A stretch of DNA of 64,000 bases. Source: Paenibacillus mesophilus. GTDB taxonomy: Bacteria; Bacillota; Bacilli; Paenibacillales; NBRC-103111. This document shows positions 36,261 through 46,035 of this stretch, in pieces. Below the pieces are notes generated by a model that searched no databases, had not been told where the DNA came from, and worked only from the letters and a program-made list of their open reading frames with translations. The stretch lies in the NCBI RefSeq assembly GCF_005938385.1, contig NZ_VCRA01000010.1, forward strand, positions 1-64,000, read 5' to 3'. Numbering within the stretch: position 1 is the first letter of the stretch; every line of letters starts with the position of its first letter. A program made the position numbers and the translations under genes.

Positions 36261-37796
36261 ATGAAGTCATTCAAGGGTAAAGATTGGGTCATGGCCGCGC
36301 TTGAGAAGACGAAGCGCATGTTCTCCAAGGCTCAATACGAAAGCTTGACTGAAAAAATAAGGGAACGACGGCCTCTACATCGCACAGAGTCGCTGCTCCG
36401 GACGTATAAACTTCGCTTGTTGCAAGGCGTAGGCGCCTTGGGATTGTTAGCTTCCATTTCAGTCGGCGGCAATGAATACGTTCAGCTGCACACCTATGAG
36501 GTGTATCACGTATATGTCGGCAATCAACTGGCCGGTACGGTCAGCGATCCGAAAATTGTCGAAGAATACATTATAGGCAAAGTAAAGCAGCTCGAAGAGG
36601 ATAACCCGAATGTACATATGGTGCTAAATTCGGATGAGGTCGCCTATAAAGCTGAAAAGGCTTACAAAATCCAAAGCGATAACGATGCCGCGCTTTCCAA
36701 TCTGGATGGAATGTTGAAGGCGCATGCCGTCGGCGTGCAGATGGTCGTAAATGACAAGCTGGTCGGTATTGTGAAGGATAAAGAGACGGCGGAAGACGTG
36801 CTGAGCCGGATCAAAGGGAAATACGCTCCTCAGAAAAAAGACGGACGCGTATCCGTGTTGTCGACAGCTCCCGAACCGCAAGTCGGGGAGTCGGTCATCC
36901 AATCGGTCGATTTTATGGAGAAGATCGACTTGAACATTACCGAGATTAAGCCGGAAGACATCGCGAAACCGGATGACTTGGTCGTGAAATTGGAAACCGG
37001 AGATGTCGCCCCCAGCAAGTATACGGTCGTCAAGGGAGACTGCGTCGGATGCATCGCCAAGAAATTAGGCATCTCCAAGCAGCTCATTTATGAGAAAAAT
37101 CCGTGGATCCAAGACGATAAAATCAAAATAGGCGATGTACTCGACGTTACGATGCTGAAGCCGGCGCTTACTGTGAAGACGGTGGAGAAGGTAGTCGAGA
37201 ACCAGGAAATGCAGCACGAGATCATCTACGAGAAGGACGATACGATGCGGGCCGGTCAAATCCAAACGATCAAGCCCGGCAAAAACGGCATGAAGAAAGT
37301 AACGTTCCTCGTGACGAAAGCGAACGGCTATATGATGGACCAGGAGCTGGTTGATGAGGAAATCATCGAACAGCCGGTACCGGAATACGCCAAGAAGGGC
37401 ACGAAGGTTATTCTCGGCGAGGGCAGCGGCAAGTTCATCTGGCCGGTCGTCGGCGCCAAGCTGTCGGATTACTTCGGTATGCGTTGGGGCAAAATGCACA
37501 AAGGCGTAGACATTACAGGAAACCGCAACATTATCGTTGCCGACAACGGCGTAGTGACGTATACGGGAGACAAAGGCGACGGTTATGGCAACAAGGTTGT
37601 CGTCGATCATAAGAACGGATACGTCACCGTGTACGGTCATCTGAGCAAAATCGAAACGACCAAAGGCAAAATCGTCGAGAAGGGCGAGAAAATCGGCGTG
37701 ATGGGCAGCACCGGCGATTCGACCGGCGTCCACCTGCACTTCGAAATCCAGCGCAACGGCGTTGCCGAAAACCCACTGAAGTTTTTGTCGCGTTAA
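36261..37796 (+). CDS. M23-family peptidoglycan endopeptidase with LysM and G5 domains
   Basis: A 511-residue envelope protein. One membrane helix (LLQGVGALGLLASISVG, about residues 55-72) anchors it. Then come a SPOR-like or unassigned region, a LysM-type wall-binding motif (KYTVVKGDCVGCIAKKLGIS), a G5 domain (TVEKVVENQEMQHEI to YAKKGTKV), and a LytM/M23 domain with zinc ligands in HKGVDITG and HLHFEIQ. ATG 36261 has GGAG upstream; the longer frame is not supported. It lies just before walR, the regulator of wall hydrolases. Confidence 0.92.
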   Translation: MKSFKGKDWVMAALEKTKRMFSKAQYESLTEKIRERRPLHRTESLLRTYKLRLLQGVGALGLLASISVGGNEYVQLHTYEVYHVYVGNQLAGTVSDPKIVEEYIIGKVKQLEEDNPNVHMVLNSDEVAYKAEKAYKIQSDNDAALSNLDGMLKAHAVGVQMVVNDKLVGIVKDKETAEDVLSRIKGKYAPQKKDGRVSVLSTAPEPQVGESVIQSVDFMEKIDLNITEIKPEDIAKPDDLVVKLETGDVAPSKYTVVKGDCVGCIAKKLGISKQLIYEKNPWIQDDKIKIGDVLDVTMLKPALTVKTVEKVVENQEMQHEIIYEKDDTMRAGQIQTIKPGKNGMKKVTFLVTKANGYMMDQELVDEEIIEQPVPEYAKKGTKVILGEGSGKFIWPVVGAKLSDYFGMRWGKMHKGVDITGNRNIIVADNGVVTYTGDKGDGYGNKVVVDHKNGYVTVYGHLSKIETTKGKIVEKGEKIGVMGSTGDSTGVHLHFEIQRNGVAENPLKFLSR

Positions 37797-37834
37797 TTCT
37801 TCTTACTATACGAATGAAACCCATCAAAGGTTGC

Positions 37835-37880
37835 AGAGGTGTGGAGCTGAACGAAAATTCGGCCTCACGCCTCTTTCTTC
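37835..37880 (+). terminator. Terminator before walR
   Basis: AGAGGTGTG pairs with CACGCCTCT (one G-U) over a 22-nt loop, followed by TTCTTCT. It separates the M23 gene from the wal operon. Confidence 0.6.
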
Positions 37881-37989
37881 TCCCTGCAATATTTTCCAGG
37901 GATATTTTACTATTACCCGATTCATTGCGATTTGAAACGCCATGTATGGTAATATAGAGGAAAGAAACGAAAAGGGGCGGTGAAGGCGA

Positions 37990-38706
37990 ATGTACGGAAA
38001 AATATTGGTCGTGGACGACGAACTACCGATCGCGGAAATATTGAAATTCAACCTGGAGAAGGAAGGCTATCAGGTCGTATGCGCATTTGACGGCGGTGCG
38101 GCGGTGGAGCTCGCCTTCTCCGAGGATCCGGATCTCATTCTGCTCGACATCATGCTCCCGGTGAAGGACGGCATGGACGTATGCCGTGAAGTGCGCGCCA
38201 AGAAGGATACTCCGATCATTATGCTTACGGCCAAAGATTCCGAGGTGGACAAGGTACTCGGGCTGGAGCTCGGTGCAGACGACTACGTGACGAAGCCGTT
38301 CGGTACGAGGGAGCTGCTGGCACGGGTGAAAGCGCATTTGCGCCGGCAGAGCAAAGCCGCCCAAAGCCAGCAGGAAGCGGCCGAGCCGGCCGGATTGCGC
38401 CTTCACCGGCTCACGATCGATACCGATATGTATTTGGTATACAAGGACGGCCAGACGCTTGACCTGACGCATCGGGAATATGAACTGGTCTATTACATGG
38501 CCAAAAACAGCGGCAGGGTTATGACGCGGGAGCATTTACTGCAAGCGGTGTGGGGGTTCGAATATTTGGGGGACGTCCGAACGGTCGATGTGACCATCCG
38601 TCGCCTGCGGGAGAAGATCGAAGACGATCCGAGCCGCCCGGAATACATTATGACGCGCCGCGGGCTCGGGTATACGATGCGCAACCCGAAGGCGGGAGGC
38701 GCTTGA
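37990..38706 (+). CDS. walR: Two-component response regulator WalR (YycF)
   Basis: A 238-residue OmpR-type regulator. The receiver has Asp9-Asp10, the phosphoacceptor Asp53 in LILLDIMLP, and Lys in KPFG. The C-terminal winged helix shows HREYELVYYMAKNSGRVMTRE. It is the essential regulator of cell-wall hydrolase genes in Gram-positives. It is followed within 2 nt by walK. Confidence 0.97.
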   Translation: MYGKILVVDDELPIAEILKFNLEKEGYQVVCAFDGGAAVELAFSEDPDLILLDIMLPVKDGMDVCREVRAKKDTPIIMLTAKDSEVDKVLGLELGADDYVTKPFGTRELLARVKAHLRRQSKAAQSQQEAAEPAGLRLHRLTIDTDMYLVYKDGQTLDLTHREYELVYYMAKNSGRVMTREHLLQAVWGFEYLGDVRTVDVTIRRLREKIEDDPSRPEYIMTRRGLGYTMRNPKAGGA

Positions 38707-38707
38707 A

Positions 38708-40549
38708 TTGAAGGAAATGCGTCTCTTCCAAACGATTCAAAGCAAAATCATCATCATCTATGTGCTGCTCATTCTGATGGCGATGCAGCTGATCGGCGTC
38801 TATTTCGTCCGCACGATGGAACGGTCGTTTATCGATAATTTCACCGATTCGTTGAACAAGCAGGCGTATTTGCTCGCCAATTTCTCCGAGCCGTATTTGA
38901 TCGCGAGCCAAGATGCCGGGCCGTCTGTGGAAGGGAAAAAATCGTACGCCGATCTAAACGAAATCGTCAACAATCTATTCAACATAAGCGACGCGGAAAT
39001 CCAGATCATTGATGCGAACGGACTCGTACTGACCACTTCCGTGCAAAGCAAAGCATCGCTGATCGGGCAAAAGAACACGCAGGCCGAAGTCGTTTCCGCG
39101 CTGCAGGGGATTAAGGATATCCAGTCCGAAACGATCGACAGCGACGGCCACCGGCGTAAAGTGGTAGCTCAGCCGGTCAGCGAAGGGGCCAAGGTGCTGG
39201 GTGCCGTCTATATCGTGGCATCGATGGAGTCTCTGTACGGGACGATGAATCGGATTAACAAAATATTTCTGTCCGGGACCGGAATTGCTCTTGCGTTGAC
39301 CGTGTTCCTGGGTGTCATTATCTCGCATACGATCACGAATCCGATCAAGGAAATAACGAGGCAGGCGTCTGCGATGGCGGACGGCAATTTCAATCAGCAA
39401 GTTTCGGTGAAAGGGCCGGACGAGATCGGGCAGCTTGGCAATGCGTTCAACCACATGACGAACCGGTTGAAGGAAGCGTTGTCGTTGAACGAAGAAGAGA
39501 GGGAAAAGCTCGCTTCGGTTCTCGCGAATATGAACGACGGTGTCATCGCCACGGACGATCAAGGTACGATCATCGTCGTAAACCGTCAGGCCAAGCAGAT
39601 GCTTCGGATCGGCAACGAGGACATTACGGACCGCAACGTATCGGAAGTACTGGGTATCGGGGAGGAGAAGATCGGGCAATACGTGCAGGGCGAGCATCAA
39701 ACTGCAACGATTCAGATAGCGAATGAGGAAGAGGGGGATTTCGTAACGCTGAGAGTCGTCTTTACCCCGATTCATCGGAGAGGCGAAGGGATAACGGGAA
39801 CGATCGCCATGCTGCACGATATCACCGAGCAGGAGCAGCTTGAGAATGCGCGGCGCGAGTTCGTCGCCAACGTATCGCACGAGCTGCGTACGCCGCTGAC
39901 GACGATGAAGAGCTACCTGGAGGCGCTGGACGACGGAGCGATCGAGGATCCAACGCTGGCGCACCGATTCGTCGGCGTCATGCGCAACGAAACGGAAAGG
40001 ATGATCCGGCTCGTCAACGATCTGCTGCATTTGTCCAGACTCGATTCGCGCAAAGCGTTGATCAGCAGAGTTCCGACGTATGTGCCCGATATGCTGGAGG
40101 AGGTGGCCGACCGGTTCTCGTTCCAGCTCGATCAGAAGGAAATATCGATCGAGATTGCCGTCGACCCGGGCATACAAGACGTTTTGCTCGATCGCGATCA
40201 AATCGACCAAGTACTGGATAACCTCGTATCGAATGCGATCAAATATACTCCGGAAGGGGGAGCGATCGCGATCCGCGCGGGCAAGACGGAGAAGGAATGG
40301 TTGGAAATCGCCGTGCAGGATAATGGGATCGGAATTCCGAGGAAAGATTTGGCCCGGATTTTCGACCGGTTTTACCGGGTGGATAAAGCCCGGTCGCGCA
40401 ATATGGGCGGAACGGGACTCGGGCTATCGATTGCCCGGGAAATAGTAAAAGCGCATGGCGGAACGATTTCGCTCGATTCCGAGCTGAATCAGGGAACCCG
40501 AGTCACTTTTGCCTTGCCGGTTCACAGAACGGAAGGTGAGGCGGTATGA
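38708..40549 (+). CDS. walK: Sensor histidine kinase WalK (YycG)
   Basis: A 613-residue sensor kinase. It has a membrane helix at about 13-35, an extracellular loop, a second helix (IALALTVFLGVIISHTI, about 193-209), a HAMP domain, a PAS domain (about 260-375), the phosphoacceptor His391 in NVSHELRTPLTT, and an ATPase domain (DNGIGIP, GGTGLGLSI). TTG 38708 has GGGAGG upstream. It shares the wal operon with yycH, yycI and walJ. Confidence 0.96.
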   Translation: MKEMRLFQTIQSKIIIIYVLLILMAMQLIGVYFVRTMERSFIDNFTDSLNKQAYLLANFSEPYLIASQDAGPSVEGKKSYADLNEIVNNLFNISDAEIQIIDANGLVLTTSVQSKASLIGQKNTQAEVVSALQGIKDIQSETIDSDGHRRKVVAQPVSEGAKVLGAVYIVASMESLYGTMNRINKIFLSGTGIALALTVFLGVIISHTITNPIKEITRQASAMADGNFNQQVSVKGPDEIGQLGNAFNHMTNRLKEALSLNEEEREKLASVLANMNDGVIATDDQGTIIVVNRQAKQMLRIGNEDITDRNVSEVLGIGEEKIGQYVQGEHQTATIQIANEEEGDFVTLRVVFTPIHRRGEGITGTIAMLHDITEQEQLENARREFVANVSHELRTPLTTMKSYLEALDDGAIEDPTLAHRFVGVMRNETERMIRLVNDLLHLSRLDSRKALISRVPTYVPDMLEEVADRFSFQLDQKEISIEIAVDPGIQDVLLDRDQIDQVLDNLVSNAIKYTPEGGAIAIRAGKTEKEWLEIAVQDNGIGIPRKDLARIFDRFYRVDKARSRNMGGTGLGLSIAREIVKAHGGTISLDSELNQGTRVTFALPVHRTEGEAV

Positions 40550-41820
40550 TCGAGAAGTTCAAATCCGCGATTCTCGCGTTTCTCGTGCTGGCCAGCTTGC
40601 TGCAAAGCTATATGCTCATATTCAGCTCACCACGCCAAATGCCGACCAATCAAGCGGAGTATGTCCAAACCGATCGGATCGGTACGCAGATGACGACCGA
40701 GGAACTCATTTTCCCCGAGCAGATCGTGCTTCATACGGGGAAACAGACGCATATGGCTCTGTATCCGAACCATTTGCATTTCAAAGAAATTATGAAAATG
40801 CTCAAAGGACGCACGTTCGATAACTTCAGGCGGTCCGGAGTCGTTCAAACCGGCTTGGATTGGGAGGAAATACGCAACAAGCAAGCGGGCGTGGAGGTGC
40901 GGTTTCAGCGCGGAGGCGTTCCGTTCAGCATTCTGAAAAGCGTATTCCAGCTCAGGGGCGATCTTCCGCTGGATACGGAAGGCGTCAACCGGATCTGGAT
41001 TTATGTAAACCGGGATGCCGACGAAGTGAGGACGTTTTTTCAGTCCGATTACAACACATATGAGGCGCGGGCCGATCTAAACAATAAGAACATCGAGCAA
41101 ATGGTCGGCTTCGGAGAGCTTCTGGTCACGTACCATATCAAGGACGACTTTTATTTGCCCGATCAGCCGCTCGAGGTTGCGAACTATAAAATCGCGGTAA
41201 ATACGATGCCGATCGACCAGCTGCAGAAGACGCTGTTCGTGGACCCGCGCAACACTCGCAATTTTCGTAAAAATGACGGTTCGGAAATGTATACGGACGG
41301 AAAAAGAGGGCTGCAAGTAAAGCCCGACCAGCTGTGGATGAGCTATACCGACCCTATACCGGCCGTCGACAGCCGCAACGACGTCAGAGAGAATCTGAAC
41401 GCGGCCGTACAGTTTATTAACCAGCATGGCGGATGGAACGGCAGCTTCATGGCCAAATCCCTCACACAGTCGCAGCTCGTCGGGCGGCAGCAGTTCACGT
41501 TCCGCCAATATTACGATTCTTTTCCGATCATCAGCGATCGCAGCGATAATTTCGGCTTGATCCGAACCGTGCTGCAGAACCGGGTCGTAGCGAACTACGA
41601 GCGTTCAATGATGATGCTGGACAACACGAAGGTGGAGCGCTCGCTCAAGACGATCGAAGGCGGCAAAGCGCTGGACGATCTATTGAACGCGTATGCGCGC
41701 AGAAATTTGATCGTGGCGGTAACACCGGCTTACCAGCCGATCGTCCGGGATAAGCTTATGGAGCTGAATCCGGTATGGGCTGTGGAGCTGCGTGACGGGA
41801 CGTACGATATTTTAAGATAA
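40546..41820 (+). CDS. yycH: WalK regulator YycH (WalH)
   Basis: A 424-residue protein with an N-terminal membrane helix (FLVLASLLQSYMLIF, about 11-25) and a large extracellular region. The length, topology and position (overlapping walK by 4 nt) fit YycH, which with YycI controls WalK at the membrane in B. subtilis. Sequence divergence is high in this family, so the call rests partly on synteny. Confidence 0.9.
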   Translation: MIEKFKSAILAFLVLASLLQSYMLIFSSPRQMPTNQAEYVQTDRIGTQMTTEELIFPEQIVLHTGKQTHMALYPNHLHFKEIMKMLKGRTFDNFRRSGVVQTGLDWEEIRNKQAGVEVRFQRGGVPFSILKSVFQLRGDLPLDTEGVNRIWIYVNRDADEVRTFFQSDYNTYEARADLNNKNIEQMVGFGELLVTYHIKDDFYLPDQPLEVANYKIAVNTMPIDQLQKTLFVDPRNTRNFRKNDGSEMYTDGKRGLQVKPDQLWMSYTDPIPAVDSRNDVRENLNAAVQFINQHGGWNGSFMAKSLTQSQLVGRQQFTFRQYYDSFPIISDRSDNFGLIRTVLQNRVVANYERSMMMLDNTKVERSLKTIEGGKALDDLLNAYARRNLIVAVTPAYQPIVRDKLMELNPVWAVELRDGTYDILR

Positions 41821-41850
41821 TCGGAGCCGGGAAGGGCGAGTGAGGGTGCG

Positions 41851-42609
41851 ATGGACTGGAGCAGAGCGAAGTCGATATTCATACTGTCTTTCCTGGCGCT
41901 GAATTTGCTGCTCGGTTACGAGCTGTGGATCGGGAAATGGAACGTCATCGGAGATTCGAAGCAAACATCGGCGGATATTGCCCAGGAGCTGGACCGGATT
42001 ATGATCAGCCGGGGAATTAAGATGACGGCAGTCGTACCGAAGGAAACCCCGAAGATGCGGGAAATCACAGTGAAATGGGTAGATGACGAAAATTACGGAA
42101 AAAAAATCAATCTGGCCGAGCCAATCCGCTATAACTTATTCCTAAGCAAAGGATCGTTGAAAGATTTGGGTAACCGGGCGATCCCGAAAATCGAGTCGTA
42201 CGCCTACGACCGGGTTACGAGCAAGGACGGCCTGTTTATGATGAATCAGCTCGTAGGGGAATATCCTTTGTTCGACGTCAATCTCGAGCTGTTCGTGACT
42301 AACGGCGTAGTGACCGGATACCGGCAATCGTACGTGGAGGTGGACTCCGGCTCGGAAGGGAAAGAAGAGAAGAAGGTGATCTCGGCTCATACGGTGCTCC
42401 GGACGCTGGCGGAAAAATATTTGCAGAACGGTGCCGTCGTGACGGATATCCGGCTCGGGTACCACGGCCAGTTTTTCGAGACGGAGCAATGGTCTGCGCT
42501 TCCGACGTTCCCTACATGGCGGGTAGCGCTTGAGAACGGGGACATCTACTACGTGCAGGGCTTCCGGGGAGATGTGGAGACTGCGGCGCGCACGACGAAG
42601 AAGCCGTAG
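41851..42609 (+). CDS. yycI: WalK regulator YycI (WalI)
   Basis: A 252-residue protein with an N-terminal membrane helix (SIFILSFLALNLLLGYELW) and an extracellular domain ending near GDIYYVQGF. It matches YycI by topology and position after yycH. YycI and YycH form a complex that tunes WalK. GGTGCG lies upstream of the ATG. Confidence 0.9.
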   Translation: MDWSRAKSIFILSFLALNLLLGYELWIGKWNVIGDSKQTSADIAQELDRIMISRGIKMTAVVPKETPKMREITVKWVDDENYGKKINLAEPIRYNLFLSKGSLKDLGNRAIPKIESYAYDRVTSKDGLFMMNQLVGEYPLFDVNLELFVTNGVVTGYRQSYVEVDSGSEGKEEKKVISAHTVLRTLAEKYLQNGAVVTDIRLGYHGQFFETEQWSALPTFPTWRVALENGDIYYVQGFRGDVETAARTTKKP

Positions 42610-42654
42610 AAAGTTATGATAGCGACAAGAAGTTGGGACAAGAGGGGATTTCGG

Positions 42655-43464
42655 ATGACGATGCGGTATACGATATTGGCGAGCGGTTCGACGGGGAACT
42701 CGCTGCTCGTGGATAGCGGCGAGTCGAAAGTGCTTGTGGATGCGGGACTAAGCGCCAAAAAAATCGAGCAGCTGATGGAGGAGCGGGGTGTGAAAGGGTC
42801 GGAGCTGGACGCGATCCTGATCACCCACGAGCATTCCGATCATATTAAAGGAGTCGGCGCTCTGGCAAGAAAGCACGATTTGCCCGTGTACGCCAATGAA
42901 AAAACTTGGGAAGCGTTAAATAAGCATCTGGGAGAGTTGGCGGAAGAGAAAATCAAGGTGATGGAGACGGGGAGCGTCGTCGAGTTCGGAGCGCTCCAAG
43001 TCGAATCTTACCCGATCTCCCATGACGCGGCCGAGCCGGTCGGTTATTGCTTCCATGACGGGGAGCACAAGCTGAGTCTGGCTACCGATCTCGGCTACGT
43101 CAGCGCGAAGGTTAAGGAGAAAATTGTCGATTCCGACGCGGTCATTCTGGAGTCGAACCACGACATCGAGATGCTGCGGATGGGAAAGTATCCATGGAAT
43201 ATCAAGAGACGCATCTTGGGCGATACCGGCCATCTATCCAACGAGGCGGCCGGCGAGGCGCTGTGCGACATCTTGTCCGGCCAGACGGAGACGGTGTATT
43301 TGGCCCATTTGAGCCGCGATCATAACTTGATGGATTTGGCCAAACTGACGGTGAATAATATATTAGAGGACCGCGGAATCGAAGCGGACGGGCGCAAGGT
43401 GGAGCTCAAGGATACATATTTCGACCGTCCTACGAGATGGGATAGGTTGGGTCGGGAGTCATAA
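42655..43464 (+). CDS. walJ: Metallo-beta-lactamase-fold hydrolase WalJ (YycJ)
   Basis: A 269-residue metallo-beta-lactamase-fold enzyme with the metal motif ITHEHSDHIKG, typical start YTILASGSTGNSLLVDSG, and DLGY plus LSRDHN downstream. It is the YycJ/WalJ family, with exonuclease-like members linked to DNA repair and division coordination. ATG 42655 has AGAGGGG 7 nt upstream. The last 35 nt overlap the small convergent gene at 43430. Confidence 0.94.
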   Translation: MTMRYTILASGSTGNSLLVDSGESKVLVDAGLSAKKIEQLMEERGVKGSELDAILITHEHSDHIKGVGALARKHDLPVYANEKTWEALNKHLGELAEEKIKVMETGSVVEFGALQVESYPISHDAAEPVGYCFHDGEHKLSLATDLGYVSAKVKEKIVDSDAVILESNHDIEMLRMGKYPWNIKRRILGDTGHLSNEAAGEALCDILSGQTETVYLAHLSRDHNLMDLAKLTVNNILEDRGIEADGRKVELKDTYFDRPTRWDRLGRES

Positions 43465-43639
43465 TCCGGTCCAGCTCGGTCATTCTCGTCTCGATTTCGC
43501 CCCGTGTCAGAATCCCTTTCTCGATTAGCAAATCCATAAGAGTCGTGACGAGCAGCGTGTTGCGATAATGATCTTCCTTCAGATCGGCGAGCTTGGCGAT
43601 CCAGTTGACTTCCTGCATATGCGAGTGGATACGATTCAT
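43430..43639 (-). CDS. Conserved small hypothetical protein
   Basis: A 69-residue protein (MNRIHSHMQEVNWIAKLAD ... LIEKGILTRGEIETRMTELD) with no recognised domain. It reads like a helical, soluble protein. AAAAGGAGAG lies upstream of ATG 43639. It is antisense to the walJ 3' end (35-nt overlap) and divergent from htrC. Good coding character and ribosome site support it; the function is unknown. Confidence 0.75.
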   Translation of the reverse strand: MNRIHSHMQEVNWIAKLADLKEDHYRNTLLVTTLMDLLIEKGILTRGEIETRMTELDRIMTPDPTYPIS

Positions 43640-43816
43640 ATACTTTTCTCTCCTTTTCCAGTGAAACTGGCTCGAACTTTCCGCGCAAATCTAGTAAAAT
43701 AAGGGGAGCGGCTCTCTTATTGTTAGTATAGGCCGATAGAAGCGAAAACATTCCTCTTTTTTCCGGTTGGAAATCGAGTGGAAATAGAGTGAAGGGACCC
43801 GAGAGGAGAAGCGGGC

Positions 43817-45028
43817 ATGAGCTTGTTTGATGACGATTTTTACACGACGAAGCTGCCCCGAAGAACCCGCTGGACGCACGATGGATCGGAGTTTCCATCC
43901 GTCAGACGGAGCAAGAACAGTACGGCCGCGGTCGTTACGATCGCGGGAGCGGCTGCTGCTCTTATGCTGGGGACTCTCCTGATCGGGATTGGATCGCACC
44001 GGGATAACCCGGATAAGCTTGCGGCCGTTCCAGTGATGTCCACCGGAAACAGCTATCAGTTTATGGAAGACCAGGTTGTCCGCGCGGTCGAGCAGGTGAA
44101 GCCCGCGGTGGTCAGCATCCTGAGCGCCATCAAGGAAGAAGGCGCCGGCAATGCGCAAAGCCTGGGTATCGGCTCGGGCGTCCTATTCCGCAAAGACGGG
44201 GACAAGGCGTATATCGTGACGAACAACCATGTGGTGCAATCGGCTTCGCAGATCGAGGTCATTTTGGCCAATGGAGAGCATCGCAAAGGAAAGCTGAAGG
44301 GCAGAGACATGATCACCGACTTGGCCGTAGTCGAGATCGATTCGTCCGGCATTCAATCGTACGCTGAGTTCGGCGATTCGGAGAAGCTGAAAGCGGGCCA
44401 GACGGCGATTGCGATCGGCAGTCCGCTCGGACTTCGTTTCGCGCAGACGACGACCGTAGGCGTTATCAGCTCGCCGCATCAGAAGGTTCCGATCTCTTTT
44501 GCCGGAGACGGGAACTATGATTGGGAGATGGACGTCATTCAGACGGATGCGGCCATCAACCAGGGCAATAGCGGCGGTGCCCTCGTCAATCTCGAAGGCA
44601 AGCTGATCGGCATCAACAGCATGAAGGTGGCGGAGAAGGGCGTGGAAGGACTCGGGTTCGCCATCCCGATCAATTCCGCCAAGGAAACGATCGACAGTCT
44701 GCTCAAATACGGCAAGGTGAAGCGCCCGTACATGGGGCTCACAACCGAGCCGCTCCGCGCCTATAAAGGAACGGAAGTACTAAAACTTCCCGATTCGGTC
44801 AAGAATGGTCTTATCGTCATTGATGCAATCGGCCCAGCGAAGACGGCGGGGCTCGCTACCAACGACGTCATTACGGAGCTCGACGGCAAGCCGGTATACG
44901 ATAATATCACGCTGCGCCAATATCTGTACGGATCCAAGAAAATCGGCGACAGCATCAAGGTGACGTATTACCGCGCAGGCAAAAAAGCGACCGCCACGAT
45001 CGAATTGGGCGAGAAGAAAGAGGACTAA
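43817..45028 (+). CDS. htrC: HtrC/HtrA-like serine protease
   Basis: A 403-residue membrane-anchored S1C protease. The N-terminal 36 residues are cytoplasmic, a helix (AAVVTIAGAAAALMLGTLLI) spans 37-56, and the trypsin-like domain carries His138, Asp168 and Ser252 in GNSGGAL. A PDZ domain occupies about 300-395. It degrades misfolded proteins outside the membrane. Position after walJ is the conserved HtrC/YycK position. The ATG has GAGAGGAG upstream. Confidence 0.96.
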   Translation: MSLFDDDFYTTKLPRRTRWTHDGSEFPSVRRSKNSTAAVVTIAGAAAALMLGTLLIGIGSHRDNPDKLAAVPVMSTGNSYQFMEDQVVRAVEQVKPAVVSILSAIKEEGAGNAQSLGIGSGVLFRKDGDKAYIVTNNHVVQSASQIEVILANGEHRKGKLKGRDMITDLAVVEIDSSGIQSYAEFGDSEKLKAGQTAIAIGSPLGLRFAQTTTVGVISSPHQKVPISFAGDGNYDWEMDVIQTDAAINQGNSGGALVNLEGKLIGINSMKVAEKGVEGLGFAIPINSAKETIDSLLKYGKVKRPYMGLTTEPLRAYKGTEVLKLPDSVKNGLIVIDAIGPAKTAGLATNDVITELDGKPVYDNITLRQYLYGSKKIGDSIKVTYYRAGKKATATIELGEKKED

Positions 45029-45031
45029 TCG

Positions 45032-45199
45032 ATGTTTGTCGTATGCAAGGAACATATCGAAATCGCGATCGACCAGTTTGTCGACGAATACGAGGAAGCG
45101 CCGGACATTTACGATTTGAAAGACGTGAAGTTCACCGCTTGGGAGCCGCCGGCAACTTGCGAGCGGTGCGGGAACAAGCCGCAATTTTTGGTCATATGA
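45032..45199 (+). CDS. CxxH/CxxC small protein
   Basis: A 55-residue protein with Cys5-x-x-His8 (VCKEH) and Cys43-x-x-Cys46 (TCERCGNKP), a likely zinc-binding site. It matches the small CxxH/CxxC protein family found between htrC and rlmH in Bacillales. AAAGAGG lies upstream of ATG 45032. It begins 3 nt after the htrC stop, so translation is probably coupled. Confidence 0.88.
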   Translation: MFVVCKEHIEIAIDQFVDEYEEAPDIYDLKDVKFTAWEPPATCERCGNKPQFLVI

Positions 45200-45279
45200 A
45201 CAGACACGGGGGCCTGCGAGGGCTCCCTTTCTTTCGTTACGGGGAGTATATACAGCTATAAGAATGGAGCGGGATCAGC

Positions 45280-45759
45280 ATGCAAATTCAAATTATTGCG
45301 GTAGGGAAGCTTAAGGAAAAGTACTGGACGGACGGCATCGCGGAATATTCGAAACGGCTGACGCCCTATGCCAAGCTCACGATTACGGAGGTGCCGGAAG
45401 AGAAAGCCCCCGAGCGCATGAGCGAATCGGAAGAGCAGCAGGTGAAGCAGAAGGAAGGAGAGCGCATCCTCGCCGCGCTCAAGCCGGATACTTACGTTAT
45501 CACCATGGCGATCGGCGGACAGATGTGGACCTCGGAGGAGCTGGCCGACCAGATCGACCGCCTCGGCACCTACGGCAGGAGCCACGTCACCTTCCTCATC
45601 GGCGGCTCGAATGGACTGTCCGACGAGGTGCTGAAGCGAGCGGACGCGAAGCTGTCGTTCGGACGGATTACGTTTCCGCATCAGTTGATTCGGTTAGTGT
45701 TGGTAGAGCAGGTTTATCGGGCTTTTAAGATTATTCGGGGGGAACCTTATCACAAGTGA
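45280..45759 (+). CDS. rlmH: 23S rRNA (pseudouridine1915-N3)-methyltransferase RlmH
   Basis: A 159-residue SPOUT methyltransferase. It begins MQIQIIAVGKLKEKYW and has the SAM-binding knot region VTFLIGGSNGLSDEV and the C-terminal HQLIRLVLVEQVYRAFKI. It methylates pseudouridine 1915 on the assembled ribosome. It ends the conserved half of the window; accessory DNA follows. Confidence 0.98.
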   Translation: MQIQIIAVGKLKEKYWTDGIAEYSKRLTPYAKLTITEVPEEKAPERMSESEEQQVKQKEGERILAALKPDTYVITMAIGGQMWTSEELADQIDRLGTYGRSHVTFLIGGSNGLSDEVLKRADAKLSFGRITFPHQLIRLVLVEQVYRAFKIIRGEPYHK

Positions 45760-45776
45760 GGGCGAAAAATTTGGTG

Positions 45777-45914
45777 TTAAGGGGAGACGATGTAGCCGTT
45801 CTCGTCTAAGCAAAATTGGCTTTCCGCTTCGCCTTCCAGTTCAACACTTAGTTGGTTGAAGTAGTCCTCGACCTGATCGAGGAGTGCCGCCGGAAGTGCC
45901 CCAACCCGGCATCC
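45777..45914 (-). pseudogene. Possible gene remnant, unknown family
   Basis: On the minus strand 45 codons are open (GALPAALLDQVEDYFNQLSV, ELEGEAESQFCLDENGYI) and end at a stop at 45777-45779, with an in-frame stop just upstream and no start. On the plus strand nearby another short protein-like run (VRDKIKDTTIKGKLLKVNEA) ends in TAA about 46005. Together they suggest decayed genes in the 276-bp gap 45760-46035. I do not recognise either, and chance frames are possible. Confidence 0.25.
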
Positions 45915-46035
45915 TCAATGGCAAAGGGTGCCTCGTTCGTGATAAGATAAAGGATACAACGATCAAAGGCAAGCTGCTGAAGGTAAATGAGGCGAACCGA
46001 AAATAACAATGACGTAGAAGAGAGAGTGATTGTTC

